Below are positions 43,652 through 52,489 of a stretch of 64,000 bases of DNA, one piece after another (within the stretch, counting starts at the first letter, position 1; every line of letters starts with the position of its first letter). Both the position numbers and the translations under genes were made by a program. Location of the stretch: contig CALBZA010000040.1 of NCBI GenBank assembly GCA_937890005.1, positions 1 through 64,000 of the forward strand, read 5' to 3'. The notes beneath the pieces were generated by a model. It had not been told where the DNA came from. It ran no database searches and was given only the letters and a program-made list of their open reading frames with translations. This DNA is from an uncultured Verrucomicrobia subdivision 3 bacterium. GTDB lineage: Bacteria; Verrucomicrobiota; Verrucomicrobiia; Limisphaerales; DASXHY01.

Positions 43652-44803
43652 ATGCGCGCGGCGGTTTACCGCGGTCCCAACGATCTTCAGATCGAGACTG
43701 TCCCCGTTCCAAAAATTCGGCTCGGCGAACTGCTTGTTAAAGTTGCCGTTTGCGGTGTCTGTCCCACCGACATAAAGAAAATTCACCACGGCACTGTTCC
43801 GCCGCCTCGCATTTTTGGTCATGAAACGTCGGGAACGATTGTGGCCATTGGCGGCAGCCGCTCGAAACTCGAAATTCAAAGCTCGGAACTCAGAATTGGT
43901 GACCGCGTTGCCCTGCATCACCATGTTCCCTGTATGGCGTGCCATGCCTGCCGGCATCGCGCTTTCGCGCAGTGCGAGACCTACAAGAGGACCGGGATCA
44001 CGGCCGGATTCGAACCTGCCGGGGGCGGATTTGCCGAGTACGTGCGCGTCATGCCCTTTGTGCTCCCCGGCGTGGTGAAGATTCCGCCGCGAAACACATT
44101 TGAAGAAGGGGCAATGTTGGAGCCGGTGAATACTGTTCTGAAAGCCGTGAAACGTCTGGCGCTTCTGGCTGGCGACACGGTTCTCGTGGCGGGGCAGGGT
44201 CCAATCGGCCTCATGTTCACGCGGATTTTGCAGCTGAGCGGGATGAATGTGTTGGCAACGGACCTGTTGCCATCCCGACTCGAACTCGCCCGGCAGTTTG
44301 GCGCGAAGTGGGCGGTAAAGCCTGAGGAGGTTTCAGGTTTTGAGTTTCGCCTTTTGAGCCAGTGGAGGGAAAAAACGTTTCGAAAGGAAACAAAGTCGAA
44401 AGAACGGCGATTGGCTGGTGGCGGCCGGCGATTACACAGAAGTTACATCGACGCCGCTGTCCTGGCGGTTCCATCCGATGCGGCATTGAAACAGGCGATG
44501 GAAGTCGTGCGTGGAGCCGGGCAGATTTTGTTGTTCGCCCACACGAAGCGGGGAGCGCTGACGGAGGTTGATCTGGCGTCGGTTTGCGTTGACGAGAAGG
44601 ATCTGATTGGAAGCTATTCCGCGGATTTCACCCTTCAAAAAGAAGTGGCAAAGCTGGTGTTTTCGAGAAAGCTCGACGTTCGCCCGTTGATTTCCCATCG
44701 CTTTCAGCTCTCCGAAACTGCCGCCGCCGTAAACCTCGCCGCTCATCCGACGCCGGAGTCCTTGAAGGTTGTGGTGGAGCAGAGCAAAGTGAGGCGTCCT
44801 TAG
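43652..44803 (+). CDS. Zinc-dependent medium-chain dehydrogenase
   Basis: 383 aa from the ATG at 43652 (MRAAVYRGP); a GTG at 43631 would add seven residues. Catalytic zinc site: C34 (CGVCPTD) and GHE (H57, E58). Structural zinc cysteines are C94, C97, C100 and C108 (CMACHACRHRAFAQC). The Rossmann motif is GQGPIGLM. It belongs to the threonine/sorbitol dehydrogenase group; substrate unknown. Two unusual insertions are seen: residues ~69-81 (SRSKLEIQSSELR) coded by a dispersed repeat, and a basic stretch around residues 230-262 before IDAAVLAVPSDAA. Confidence 0.88.
   Translation: MRAAVYRGPNDLQIETVPVPKIRLGELLVKVAVCGVCPTDIKKIHHGTVPPPRIFGHETSGTIVAIGGSRSKLEIQSSELRIGDRVALHHHVPCMACHACRHRAFAQCETYKRTGITAGFEPAGGGFAEYVRVMPFVLPGVVKIPPRNTFEEGAMLEPVNTVLKAVKRLALLAGDTVLVAGQGPIGLMFTRILQLSGMNVLATDLLPSRLELARQFGAKWAVKPEEVSGFEFRLLSQWREKTFRKETKSKERRLAGGGRRLHRSYIDAAVLAVPSDAALKQAMEVVRGAGQILLFAHTKRGALTEVDLASVCVDEKDLIGSYSADFTLQKEVAKLVFSRKLDVRPLISHRFQLSETAAAVNLAAHPTPESLKVVVEQSKVRRP
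43861..43899 (+). repeat. GAAACTCGAAATTC phrase repeat inside the dehydrogenase gene
   Basis: CTCGAAACTCGAAATTCAAA followed by GCTCGGAACTCAGAATT lies in frame between the zinc-binding GHE and the GDRV block. Related phrases (AAACCCGAAACCCGGAACTC) occur between genes at 56147 and at the 3' end of the DUF1592 gene. Confidence 0.7.
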
Positions 44804-45069
44804 CTGTCTTCGGATGATAGAGACTTTGGGAAGACTCGTGCTTGATCTGTTTAGAGCGGTTATCCCACCTAGAGCCTAGAGGCGGCGCAAATTTTCTGTA
44901 AATTTGGCGGGCATCAAACTGAGGGCGGGTTTTCGATGAGAAGCGCGGTGACGCGAGACGCAGGAGGGAGTTTTCGTTTGGGAAGACGCGCTTTCCCGAT
45001 CGGACTTCACGCATCCATCGGCACCGACTTCCTCGGCTTGAGCCCGATTCGCGGATTCATTTGGACGGT

Positions 45070-46098
45070 TCAATCGATCAACTCTTCCAGGGATTGCACG
45101 CGCGGTTGCATGCCCTTGACGATCGGCATGGCCCTCACGATTGCGTTGTCCTCGGTCTGGCCTGGAAATGATCTCAAACGGAGTCGAACGGCGGCAATCG
45201 GATCGCCATTCCGATCACGCAAAGGCATTGTGACGACGACCCATTCCTTGCCTTTGCCGTAATAGGTTTTTCCGCTGACGATGACGTCCTCTTCCGTCTT
45301 GGTTCCGATTTCACCGAGGTCCTTTGAATTCTTTGCCGCAATGGCGACCGGTGTTTCACCGGTGTTGCGGGATGCAAAGATCGCGAGGTCGAGAACGCGT
45401 GGATACTGTTCGAGCGCGTCGCGCACGAGCGCCTGGGCGAGCGGTTGATGCGGCGTGTAGGTGAACCGGACATCGCTGAACTGCGCGGCCGTGTCGGATT
45501 TGGTCCAGAAACCAACCCGGCCCGTCCTCCGCGCGCTGTTGTCAATGAGCTTCACTGCGTCCTGCCCGTCGATGGCGCAAAGGATGCGGGTCCCTTCGCA
45601 TTGAATGACCAGTGTGTGCCATTCGTTTGCGGAAATTTTCATTGCCGGTCCGTACGGCTGCCTTGGATCTCCGTTCTCGACCTTGTAGCAGCGAAATGAA
45701 TTGCCGAGGGCATCGGCGCGAATGACGTAGTAGTTCGATTCGTTCTGAAACCGGAAAACCATTCCAGCACTTTGTTCCAGCGCGCCGCCGGTGATTTTGA
45801 ATTTTGTCTCCAGCCGGAAATCCGAAAACACCTCGTCATGAAGTAGAATCGGAAAACGATTCGCCAGTGGCTCGCGCGCCGTCTGCGTGAGAACGCGCTT
45901 TTCGGTCGTTGTTCCGGCGGGGCCGGTTTCTTCGACGCTTTCAACCTTCCAGTCACCGGGTTTTCCGAATCCGAGGACAAGGCTTTTGAATTCGGCTGGC
46001 GTCGCTCCGACGGGAACATCTTTGAACGAGATAATTTTTTCAGCGGCAGACGCGGACGTCACCAGAAGCGCGGTCATGACCACAAACAGGAATCGCAT
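45070..46098 (-). CDS. Secreted DUF1080/LamG-like protein
   Basis: 342 aa with a Sec signal peptide (MRFLFVVMTALLVTSASA). Residues ~25-220 form a concanavalin-like sandwich: FSDFRLETKFKI, QSAGMVFRFQNESNYYVIRA, GNSFRCYKVENG, EWHTLVIQCEG, GRVGFWTKSDTAAQFSDV. This matches the 3-keto-disaccharide hydrolase (DUF1080) or LamG type. A C-terminal ~110-residue domain (residues ~230-342) mentions no known motif and looks like a small sensor-type alpha/beta fold. Periplasmic; probably binds or cleaves a carbohydrate. Alone on its strand. Confidence 0.78.
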   Translation of the reverse strand: MRFLFVVMTALLVTSASAAEKIISFKDVPVGATPAEFKSLVLGFGKPGDWKVESVEETGPAGTTTEKRVLTQTAREPLANRFPILLHDEVFSDFRLETKFKITGGALEQSAGMVFRFQNESNYYVIRADALGNSFRCYKVENGDPRQPYGPAMKISANEWHTLVIQCEGTRILCAIDGQDAVKLIDNSARRTGRVGFWTKSDTAAQFSDVRFTYTPHQPLAQALVRDALEQYPRVLDLAIFASRNTGETPVAIAAKNSKDLGEIGTKTEEDVIVSGKTYYGKGKEWVVVTMPLRDRNGDPIAAVRLRLRSFPGQTEDNAIVRAMPIVKGMQPRVQSLEELID

Positions 46099-46558
46099 GG
46101 ATCGGAGGCTAACAGATCAGGCGTTGGCGACAAGCCATCGCGGAGTGACAAATATGAACAAAATCTATGAGCAAAAGAATCAAGCGCAGCAAAGATTCCG
46201 TCACTCGGCACCGCGTCGGTGAAGGTCATATTTCCGAATGCCCCCGAAGATCAAAAGAAGGCGATCGACGGAAAGTCTGATCTCGCCAAAACCAGATAGT
46301 TGAGCCGCTACGTCCTTGAATGCACCGACTGCGACTTTTTCTCGAACTGGCGCGGCATTGCCGAACAACGCTCACAGCTTTGAAGGTTCTGTTTTATGTC
46401 ATCGTGAAGCTGCGACCAATGCCGCGTGCTGATTCTGTTTATGAGACGAGTTGTACATTGATGCGTGTTTCGATAGCGTGTCTCTGGGTTGCGGGAGCAA
46501 ATCGCGCTTTTCACGAGCCGGGAATATTGCGAAAGTTCGCGCGAGGGTTCCCGGAACG
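46099..46558. other. Divergent intergenic region with a possible gene remnant
   Basis: 460 bp between the DUF1080-like gene and the response regulator gene. A short frame at 46301-46384 reads SRYVLECTDCDFFSNW, with a CxxC pair, and then stops; a different frame downstream reads LCHREAATNAAC. This could be the broken remains of a small zinc-binding protein, but the evidence is thin. Nothing else recognised. Confidence 0.3.
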
Positions 46559-47743
46559 ATGAAGAGAATTTTGTTCGTTGAGGATGATGATGTCGTAGCC
46601 CGTATTTACAGCGGCAAGCTGTCGGTTGCAGGCTTTGAAGTGACGCGTGCGCCAGATGGACTTGAGGCGTTGAAACTGCTGGGGCACAGCGCTCCCGACC
46701 TGGTGGTGCTCGACATCCTGATGCCGAAGATGAGCGGAGTGGAAGTGCTTCAGCATATCCGCAGCGACCCGCGCCTGAAATCGACGAAGGTCATTGTTTT
46801 CTCCAATGCATTTCTCGGAGACACAGCCGGGAAACTCGCGGCGCTGGGTGTTGATGCCATGCTGCTCAAGGCTTCGGTCACTCCACAACAGCTGATCGAT
46901 TCCATTCACACGTCATTGAACCGTTCGGAAAGCAGCAGCAAAACGAGCGGTCCATTGTCCGAAACCCCGCCCGATTCCAATCCGACAAGGCAGGCAATGG
47001 AATCCGCCGCGGAATTCAGCCGTCGAATCCGGCGCGATTTCTTCGAACAGATTCCGGCGATCAGCCAGAACCTGAAGCAGAGCTGGGCGGAGTTTCTCGG
47101 CGCCGGTGGTGATGCCGACCGGATGCAAAAGCTCGAAGCCTTCAGCCGCAAGATCAACTTTCTCACCCACATGACCGGCATGGCCGGTTGCTATCGGATC
47201 GCGCAGCTCTCCAGCGCGTTGGAGGCGTTGCTGTTCGAAATGCAGGAGAAATCCTCGAACGTCAACGAATCGTCGCGTCATACGGTTCAGGCCACGGTCG
47301 AACTGCTCGTTGCAGGTCTGGGCCGCGCAGATCAGGCTGATGAACAATGCCTTTCTCCGACGACGATTCTGATCGTGGATGACGACATTGTTTCCAACCG
47401 GGCACTCAGCTTCGCGCTTGAACGCTACAAGCTCAAACCGGTTTCGGTTCCGGAACCGCTCGCTGCGCTCGATCTTCTCCGACGAAACAGCTACGACGCG
47501 GTGTTGCTGGACATCAATCTTCCCACGATGGACGGAATCACGCTCTGTAAGAGGATGCGCGAACTGCCGACACAGCGTCACACGCCGGTTGTTTTCTTCA
47601 CCAGTTACATGGAGTTCGAGCCGCGTGCGCGTGCCATTCTGCGGAATGGTGACGAACTGATTGCCAAACCGGTGCTGCCGATTGAACTCACGGTCAAAGT
47701 GATCAGCCTCTCCTTCAAACGCCGCATTCCATTCTCTGCCTGA
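46559..47743 (+). CDS. REC-Hpt-REC two-component regulator
   Basis: 394 aa from the ATG at 46559 (MKRILFVEDDDVVARIYSG). The first receiver domain (1-120) has the acidic pair EDD and phospho-Asp in VVLDILMPKMSG, with KAS as the conserved Lys region. Residues ~150-260 are helical with THMTGMAG, a likely Hpt-type phospho-His site. The second receiver (~275-394) has IVDDDIVS and VLLDINLPTMDG with the Lys in IAKPVLP. No DNA-binding or enzymatic output, so it likely relays phosphate or acts by protein contact. The cognate kinase is not in the window. Confidence 0.87.
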   Translation: MKRILFVEDDDVVARIYSGKLSVAGFEVTRAPDGLEALKLLGHSAPDLVVLDILMPKMSGVEVLQHIRSDPRLKSTKVIVFSNAFLGDTAGKLAALGVDAMLLKASVTPQQLIDSIHTSLNRSESSSKTSGPLSETPPDSNPTRQAMESAAEFSRRIRRDFFEQIPAISQNLKQSWAEFLGAGGDADRMQKLEAFSRKINFLTHMTGMAGCYRIAQLSSALEALLFEMQEKSSNVNESSRHTVQATVELLVAGLGRADQADEQCLSPTTILIVDDDIVSNRALSFALERYKLKPVSVPEPLAALDLLRRNSYDAVLLDINLPTMDGITLCKRMRELPTQRHTPVVFFTSYMEFEPRARAILRNGDELIAKPVLPIELTVKVISLSFKRRIPFSA

Positions 47744-47777
47744 AAGAGATTGGAACCATTCATAAGAACTTCGGAAT

Positions 47778-47845
47778 AACCGCAGAGAGGCGGAGGCGCA
47801 GAGCGACGGAAACAGGAGTTTCTCTGCGTCCTTGCGCCTGAGGGG
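47778..47845. repeat. CGCAGAG inverted repeat between convergent genes
   Basis: The arm CGCAGAGAGGCGGAGGCGCA is complemented by TCTCTGCGTCCTTGCGCCTG across a ~20-bp loop, with the core GCGCAGAG/CTCTGCG pairing best. It lies between the regulator gene and the ABC permease gene, which converge, so it may also end transcription from both sides. The phrase type (CGCAGAGGCGCAGAG) is a dispersed repeat known from many environmental genomes. Confidence 0.6.
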
Positions 47846-47888
47846 AACTGTTTCCGGGCGAAAATTCGATATCCGACCACGATCGGTT

Positions 47889-49151
47889 CTACTCGTAGCG
47901 AAGTGAATCGATCGGATCGAGGTTCGCCGCCTTGTAGGCGGGATAAGTGCCGAAGACGATTCCGACGACGGAACAGATGAAAAGGCCGAGGACCACCCAG
48001 TCGAGCGGAATCACCGGCATCAGTTTAAGCGCGAGCGCCAGAAGGTTTCCGCCGACGATGCCGAGTCCCACCCCAATCAATCCGCCGACTTCGCACAACA
48101 CCACCGCTTCCATCACGAATTGCGTCATGATGTTCCTCTTTTTGGCCCCGATGGCGCGGCGAATCCCAATCTCACGCGTCCGTTCCGTCACCGACACGAG
48201 CATGATGTTCATGATGCCGATGCCGGCGGCGAGGAGAGAAATCGAGCTGACGACAGCGACTCCGATGCGGACGGCACGGGTGAATGTTTCGAACTGCGCA
48301 ATCATCGAGTCATTCGAGAACAGTTCGAAGTCGTCCTCCTCGCCCGGCGGAACCTTGCGGATCACGCGAAGCAATCCGCGAACTTCATCGGCCGTTTCCT
48401 CGTAACTTTCTGCGTCATGTGCCTGGACGAGAATGCTGATGCTGCGCGAGTAGCGACCGTATCGGTTCAGACCGGTGGTGATCGGGATGATGGCGAAATT
48501 ATCCTGATCGCCGCCGAGCGAGCTGCCCTTCGGCTCCAGCACACCCACAACGGTGTAGTTCAAGCCGTTGATCTTGAGTTTCTCACCGACGACGGAGCCG
48601 ACCGGAAACATGGTGGAGGCGAGACCCGCGCCCAACACGCAGAAGTCGCGTGCATTGTCCACGTCGGCATCCGTGAGGATGCGTCCTTCTGCGAGCGTCC
48701 AGTTTTTTGCCGCAAAGCTTCCCGCCGTTTCGCCGTAAAGCCGCACATTGGGCGCGCTGGCGTTGTAGCGAGTCTGGACTTCACCGGCCCAGAAGGAGGT
48801 TTCCAGTCCGATGCTTGCCGGCAGCACCGCTTTTTCCTGGAGCCGTTTACCCTGCGCGTAAGTGATGTTTTTCCGGCGCCAGAAACGTTCGAATCCCTCC
48901 GGCCCGCCAAAATAAACGCCGGGCCATTTCTGAATCATGAAGGTGTGGCTGCCGAGCTGGCTGATGCGTGTTTCCACGTCCTTTTGCAGAACGCGCATGG
49001 CTGTCATGACGACGATGATCGAGAATACACCGATCAGAACACCGAGCAGCGTGAGTGCGGACCGTAGCTTGTGCGCCGCGAGAGCGCTCATCGCCATCCG
49101 GAAGCTTTCATGAATTTCCGCCAGCAGCACCAATGTCGATTTCTTCTTCAT
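47889..49151 (-). CDS. MacB-like ABC transporter permease (second)
   Basis: 420 aa. N-terminal membrane helix (LRSALTLLGVLIGVFSIIVV), a ~230-residue periplasmic MacB_PCD domain, then three C-terminal helices with the FtsX signature (AAGIGIMNIMLVSVTERTRE, GIRRAIGAKKRNI). Type VII (MacB/FtsX) permeases do not translocate through the membrane but drive mechanical extrusion via an adaptor. Its start overlaps the stop of the other permease (4 bp). Confidence 0.92.
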   Translation of the reverse strand: MKKKSTLVLLAEIHESFRMAMSALAAHKLRSALTLLGVLIGVFSIIVVMTAMRVLQKDVETRISQLGSHTFMIQKWPGVYFGGPEGFERFWRRKNITYAQGKRLQEKAVLPASIGLETSFWAGEVQTRYNASAPNVRLYGETAGSFAAKNWTLAEGRILTDADVDNARDFCVLGAGLASTMFPVGSVVGEKLKINGLNYTVVGVLEPKGSSLGGDQDNFAIIPITTGLNRYGRYSRSISILVQAHDAESYEETADEVRGLLRVIRKVPPGEEDDFELFSNDSMIAQFETFTRAVRIGVAVVSSISLLAAGIGIMNIMLVSVTERTREIGIRRAIGAKKRNIMTQFVMEAVVLCEVGGLIGVGLGIVGGNLLALALKLMPVIPLDWVVLGLFICSVVGIVFGTYPAYKAANLDPIDSLRYE

Positions 49152-50377
49152 TCGCTGCGAAGGGCGTCCACCGGATTCATCCGCGCCGCGCGCCAGGCAG
49201 GGAAAAATCCGGAGAGCAGGCCGGTGACGATTGAAACGATGAGCGCAATGCCGATCACCGTGAACGACAGCTGGGCCGGAAGAAATTTCTGCATCAGGAT
49301 CGTGATCGGCCAGGCGATCCCGATCGCGACCAGCCCTCCGATCAGGCAGATGCTCGCTGCTTCGAGAAGAAACTGGAGCAGAATGGTGCGGCGTTTGGCA
49401 CCAATCGCTTTGCGGATTCCGATTTCACGTGTTCTTTCCGCTACGGAAACGAACATGATGTTCATGATCCCGATGCCGCCGACAAAGAGCGAAAGTCCGG
49501 TCACGGACAGACCGATCGCGGCGATCGTTCCCGCAATGGAATAGAACATCGTCAGGACCTGCTCCTGCTGGTTGATGGCGAAGTCGTCCGGATCGGAAGG
49601 GCCGAGCCGCCGGATGCGGCGCATCACGCTGCGAATTTCCTCCTTCGCGTCCTCCAGTGTTTCGAGGTTGTTCACCTTCACCTGGATTTCGTAGTTGGGA
49701 TTGTTCTGAAACAGCGAACGATAGATCGGAAGGGGGACGATGATCTGGTTGTCGATGCCGCCTTCGCCCAGAAAACCGCCCTGTTTTTCAAGAACACCGA
49801 CCACTTCAAATCCTCGCTGGTCGATCGTGATCCGTTTTCCAACGGGCGGTTCGTCGAAGAAGAGATTCGTGGCGACGGTGGATCCGATCACGCAGACCGG
49901 CCGGCCGCCGTCGCATTCCGCCGCGGTCAGAACGCGCCCTTGTTCTATCGTCGCGCCGCTGGTGATGAAGAAGGGAACGGTTGTCCCGATGATTCCAATT
50001 CCGTCCGTGCTGCGCTTCTTGTATTTGACCGGCTTCCTCGTTTGCGCGGTCGGTGCGACAGCGAGCGCCGTGGTGAGTTCGCGCTCCAGTTCCTGCGCCT
50101 GGGCCAGTGTGATCTCCCGGCGCTTCTGCATGCGAACCCATTCATCGTGCGATCGAATGAACCAGTCCGAACGCTGAACGTAGAGGACATCCGCGCCAAT
50201 GAACGAAATGCTCCGGACGAACGCGCGGTTCAATCCCTGGATCGCCGTGCCCATCAGGGTCACGGTCACCACGCCGATGACAATACCCAGTGTCGTGAGA
50301 ATGGATCGCAGCTTGTTTGCCCGAATCGCGCTCCAGGCGATCGACATCCCTTCCGTGATTTCGGTCAGGAGGTTCAT
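49148..50377 (-). CDS. MacB-like ABC transporter permease (first)
   Basis: 409 aa with the same build: helix 1 (LRSILTTLGIVIGVVTVTLMG), periplasmic domain, and C-terminal FtsX block (VGGIGIMNIMFVSVAERTRE, GIRKAIGAKRRTI). The two permeases are clearly paralogous and would form a heterodimer served by one ATPase. It starts 3 bp after the ATPase stop. Confidence 0.92.
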   Translation of the reverse strand: MNLLTEITEGMSIAWSAIRANKLRSILTTLGIVIGVVTVTLMGTAIQGLNRAFVRSISFIGADVLYVQRSDWFIRSHDEWVRMQKRREITLAQAQELERELTTALAVAPTAQTRKPVKYKKRSTDGIGIIGTTVPFFITSGATIEQGRVLTAAECDGGRPVCVIGSTVATNLFFDEPPVGKRITIDQRGFEVVGVLEKQGGFLGEGGIDNQIIVPLPIYRSLFQNNPNYEIQVKVNNLETLEDAKEEIRSVMRRIRRLGPSDPDDFAINQQEQVLTMFYSIAGTIAAIGLSVTGLSLFVGGIGIMNIMFVSVAERTREIGIRKAIGAKRRTILLQFLLEAASICLIGGLVAIGIAWPITILMQKFLPAQLSFTVIGIALIVSIVTGLLSGFFPAWRAARMNPVDALRSE

Positions 50378-50380
50378 GCC

Positions 50381-51124
50381 CTAGCTGCGCCGTTCGATCT
50401 GGGGAATCACGGGCGGAATCCCGGCGCCGGCTTCCGGATTGAGATTGACCGCTTCGTCGCTGGCGATCAGGCCGTCGCGGATGCGGATGATTCGACGGGC
50501 CTGACGGGCGACATCCTCTTCATGAGTCACGAGGATGATCGTGTTGCCCTGTTTCCAGAGCTGTTCGAACAACGCCATGATTTCGGTGCCGGTGCGCGAG
50601 TCGAGATTTCCGGTCGGTTCATCGGCGAGCAGGAGCGAAGGTGTGTTGACGAGCGCGCGCGCGACAGCGACGCGCTGGCGCTGGCCTCCGGAAAGTTCGT
50701 TGGGTTTGTGGTGAACGCGGTCCCTCAATCCCACTTTCGTGAGCGCCTCCAGTGCAATCTCGTGACGATGTTCCGCGGACATTCCCGCGTAGATCAGTGG
50801 CAGCTCGACATTGCGAAGGGCGTCTGATCGCGCGAGCAGGTTGAATGTCTGAAAAACGAAACCGATTTCGCGATTCCGGATTTCGGCCAGCTGATTGTCC
50901 TCCATCTGGCTCACGCGAATGCCATTCAGCTCGTATTCACCCGACGTCGGCGTGTCGAGGCAGCCGATGATGTTCATCAGCGTCGATTTGCCGGAGCCGG
51001 AAGGTCCCATGATGGCGACGTATTCGCCGCGCTTGATTTCAAGCGATACTTCGCGCAACGCGTGAACGGTTTCCGTTCCCATCTGGTAACGTCGCGAGAT
51101 TTTCTCCAGCCGGATAAGGCTCAT
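50381..51124 (-). CDS. MacB-type ABC transporter ATPase
   Basis: 247 aa. Walker A GPSGSGKST, Q-loop FVFQTFNLL, signature LSGGQRQRVAVARAL, Walker B LLADEPTGNLD and H-loop VTHEED. The LolD/MacB group signature includes NIIGCLDTPTSGEYELNG. It energises the two downstream permeases. The adaptor gene ends 36 bp upstream. Confidence 0.95.
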   Translation of the reverse strand: MSLIRLEKISRRYQMGTETVHALREVSLEIKRGEYVAIMGPSGSGKSTLMNIIGCLDTPTSGEYELNGIRVSQMEDNQLAEIRNREIGFVFQTFNLLARSDALRNVELPLIYAGMSAEHRHEIALEALTKVGLRDRVHHKPNELSGGQRQRVAVARALVNTPSLLLADEPTGNLDSRTGTEIMALFEQLWKQGNTIILVTHEEDVARQARRIIRIRDGLIASDEAVNLNPEAGAGIPPVIPQIERRS

Positions 51125-51160
51125 GTGATTACGCGATGTCTGCGGATTGAAGTTGAGCGG

Positions 51161-52444
51161 TCACTTCGCGTTCTTCTTCGCCGCGAAATCGCCTTTGCCG
51201 CGTGTCACTTTCTTTCCGTCCTGAAGATCGCGGATGGCGCGATGGTTTCCCGAGACCACCTCCTGGCCTTCTGTGAGACCTTCGATGATTTCGTAATAGC
51301 CGTCGTCGCTGATGCCGCTCTTCACCGGAATCATTTTCGCCTGATCGCCTTCGACCACGAACACGACTTCAAGCTGTTTTGGCGTTTCCTTGCGTCGCTC
51401 GCTGCTGACGGCATTTGTTGCCGGCGCATTCGTTTCCCCGCCCTTCGGAGGACGGGTGGTGAGGCTTGCGATCGGCACGGCGATCACATTGGTGCGGTAA
51501 CGCGTTTCGATTTCAGCGGTGACCGACATTCCGGGACGAAGGATTTCCTTTTCCTGGATGTGAATGCGGACTTCGAACTTGGTTGAATCCTGTCCGCTGC
51601 TGCTGCTCACGCCGAGCGCAGAGCTGCCGCTGCCTTTCGCGGAGTTCGCAATTTCAGAAACAATGCCTGTGAACTTGCGATCACGGAAGGCATCCACGTC
51701 CAGGCGCGCCACCTGTCCTGGCTGGATCAGCACGACGTCCATTTCGCCGATGTCCACGCGCGCCTCCATTTCGTTCAGGTCGGCAATAGTCATGATCTCG
51801 GTGCCCTTGTTGAACGAGGTTCCGAGAACGCGTTCGCCGAGCTGCGATTGCAGGCGCGTCACCGTGCCGTCCATCGGCGCGACGATGGTTGTCTTGCTCA
51901 AGTCGTCGATCGCCTTGTCGAGACCGAACTTCGCCTGGTCCTCCTGATGAACGGCGTTTTGATACTGCAGTTTGGCGACCTCATAGGTGGTTTTGTATTC
52001 AAGGAAGACGGAATCGGAAACGAGTTTGCTTTCGAAGAGATGAAGGTTGCGCTTGTATTCGGCCTCGGCTTTTTCGAGCTGCGCCTTTGCGAGGTTTTTG
52101 CTGCCGGTTGCGGACCGATAATTCGCCTCGGCGGAATTGCGGCTCGCAATGTAATTGTCCGGCTTGATCTGAACGAGGAGGTCGCCCTTCTTCACCTGGT
52201 CGCCTTCCTTCACCGGCAGCGTCACAATCTCTCCGGCGACTTCGGGGCTGATGACCACCTGTTTGACGGGTTGGATTTTTCCGTTGGCGACGACGATTTC
52301 CGTGATGTTGCGCCGTGTGATTTTTTCGGTCTGAACCTGGATGGGGGGTGACTTTCTGGCGAGCGACGCGGCCAGCGGGCCACCGATCAACGCTACAACA
52401 ATGATTGAAATCAGAACCCAACGTTTTCTCTTTTTGGAGGCCAT
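51161..52444 (-). CDS. Periplasmic adaptor, MacA/HlyD family
   Basis: 427 aa. One N-terminal membrane anchor (RWVLISIIVVALIGGPLAAS), barrel-sandwich and lipoyl halves (VSPEVAGEIVTLPVKEGDQV, VVAPMDGTVTRLQSQLGERV), a ~90-residue coiled hairpin between them, then beta-barrel and membrane-proximal domains. It would link the ABC permeases to an outer-membrane channel; no TolC homologue is nearby, so that partner must come from elsewhere. Likely substrates are macrolides, lipids or peptides, which cannot be distinguished here. Confidence 0.93.
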   Translation of the reverse strand: MASKKRKRWVLISIIVVALIGGPLAASLARKSPPIQVQTEKITRRNITEIVVANGKIQPVKQVVISPEVAGEIVTLPVKEGDQVKKGDLLVQIKPDNYIASRNSAEANYRSATGSKNLAKAQLEKAEAEYKRNLHLFESKLVSDSVFLEYKTTYEVAKLQYQNAVHQEDQAKFGLDKAIDDLSKTTIVAPMDGTVTRLQSQLGERVLGTSFNKGTEIMTIADLNEMEARVDIGEMDVVLIQPGQVARLDVDAFRDRKFTGIVSEIANSAKGSGSSALGVSSSSGQDSTKFEVRIHIQEKEILRPGMSVTAEIETRYRTNVIAVPIASLTTRPPKGGETNAPATNAVSSERRKETPKQLEVVFVVEGDQAKMIPVKSGISDDGYYEIIEGLTEGQEVVSGNHRAIRDLQDGKKVTRGKGDFAAKKNAK

Positions 52445-52489
52445 GATGTCTTTCTTGGACAGGGTAAACTCAGGTTTGTTTCAATGTTG

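Noticed and set aside
46320..46562. 80-aa frame upstream of the response regulator
   Set aside because: Overlaps the regulator start, composition is unlike a folded protein, and no upstream ribosome site was seen.
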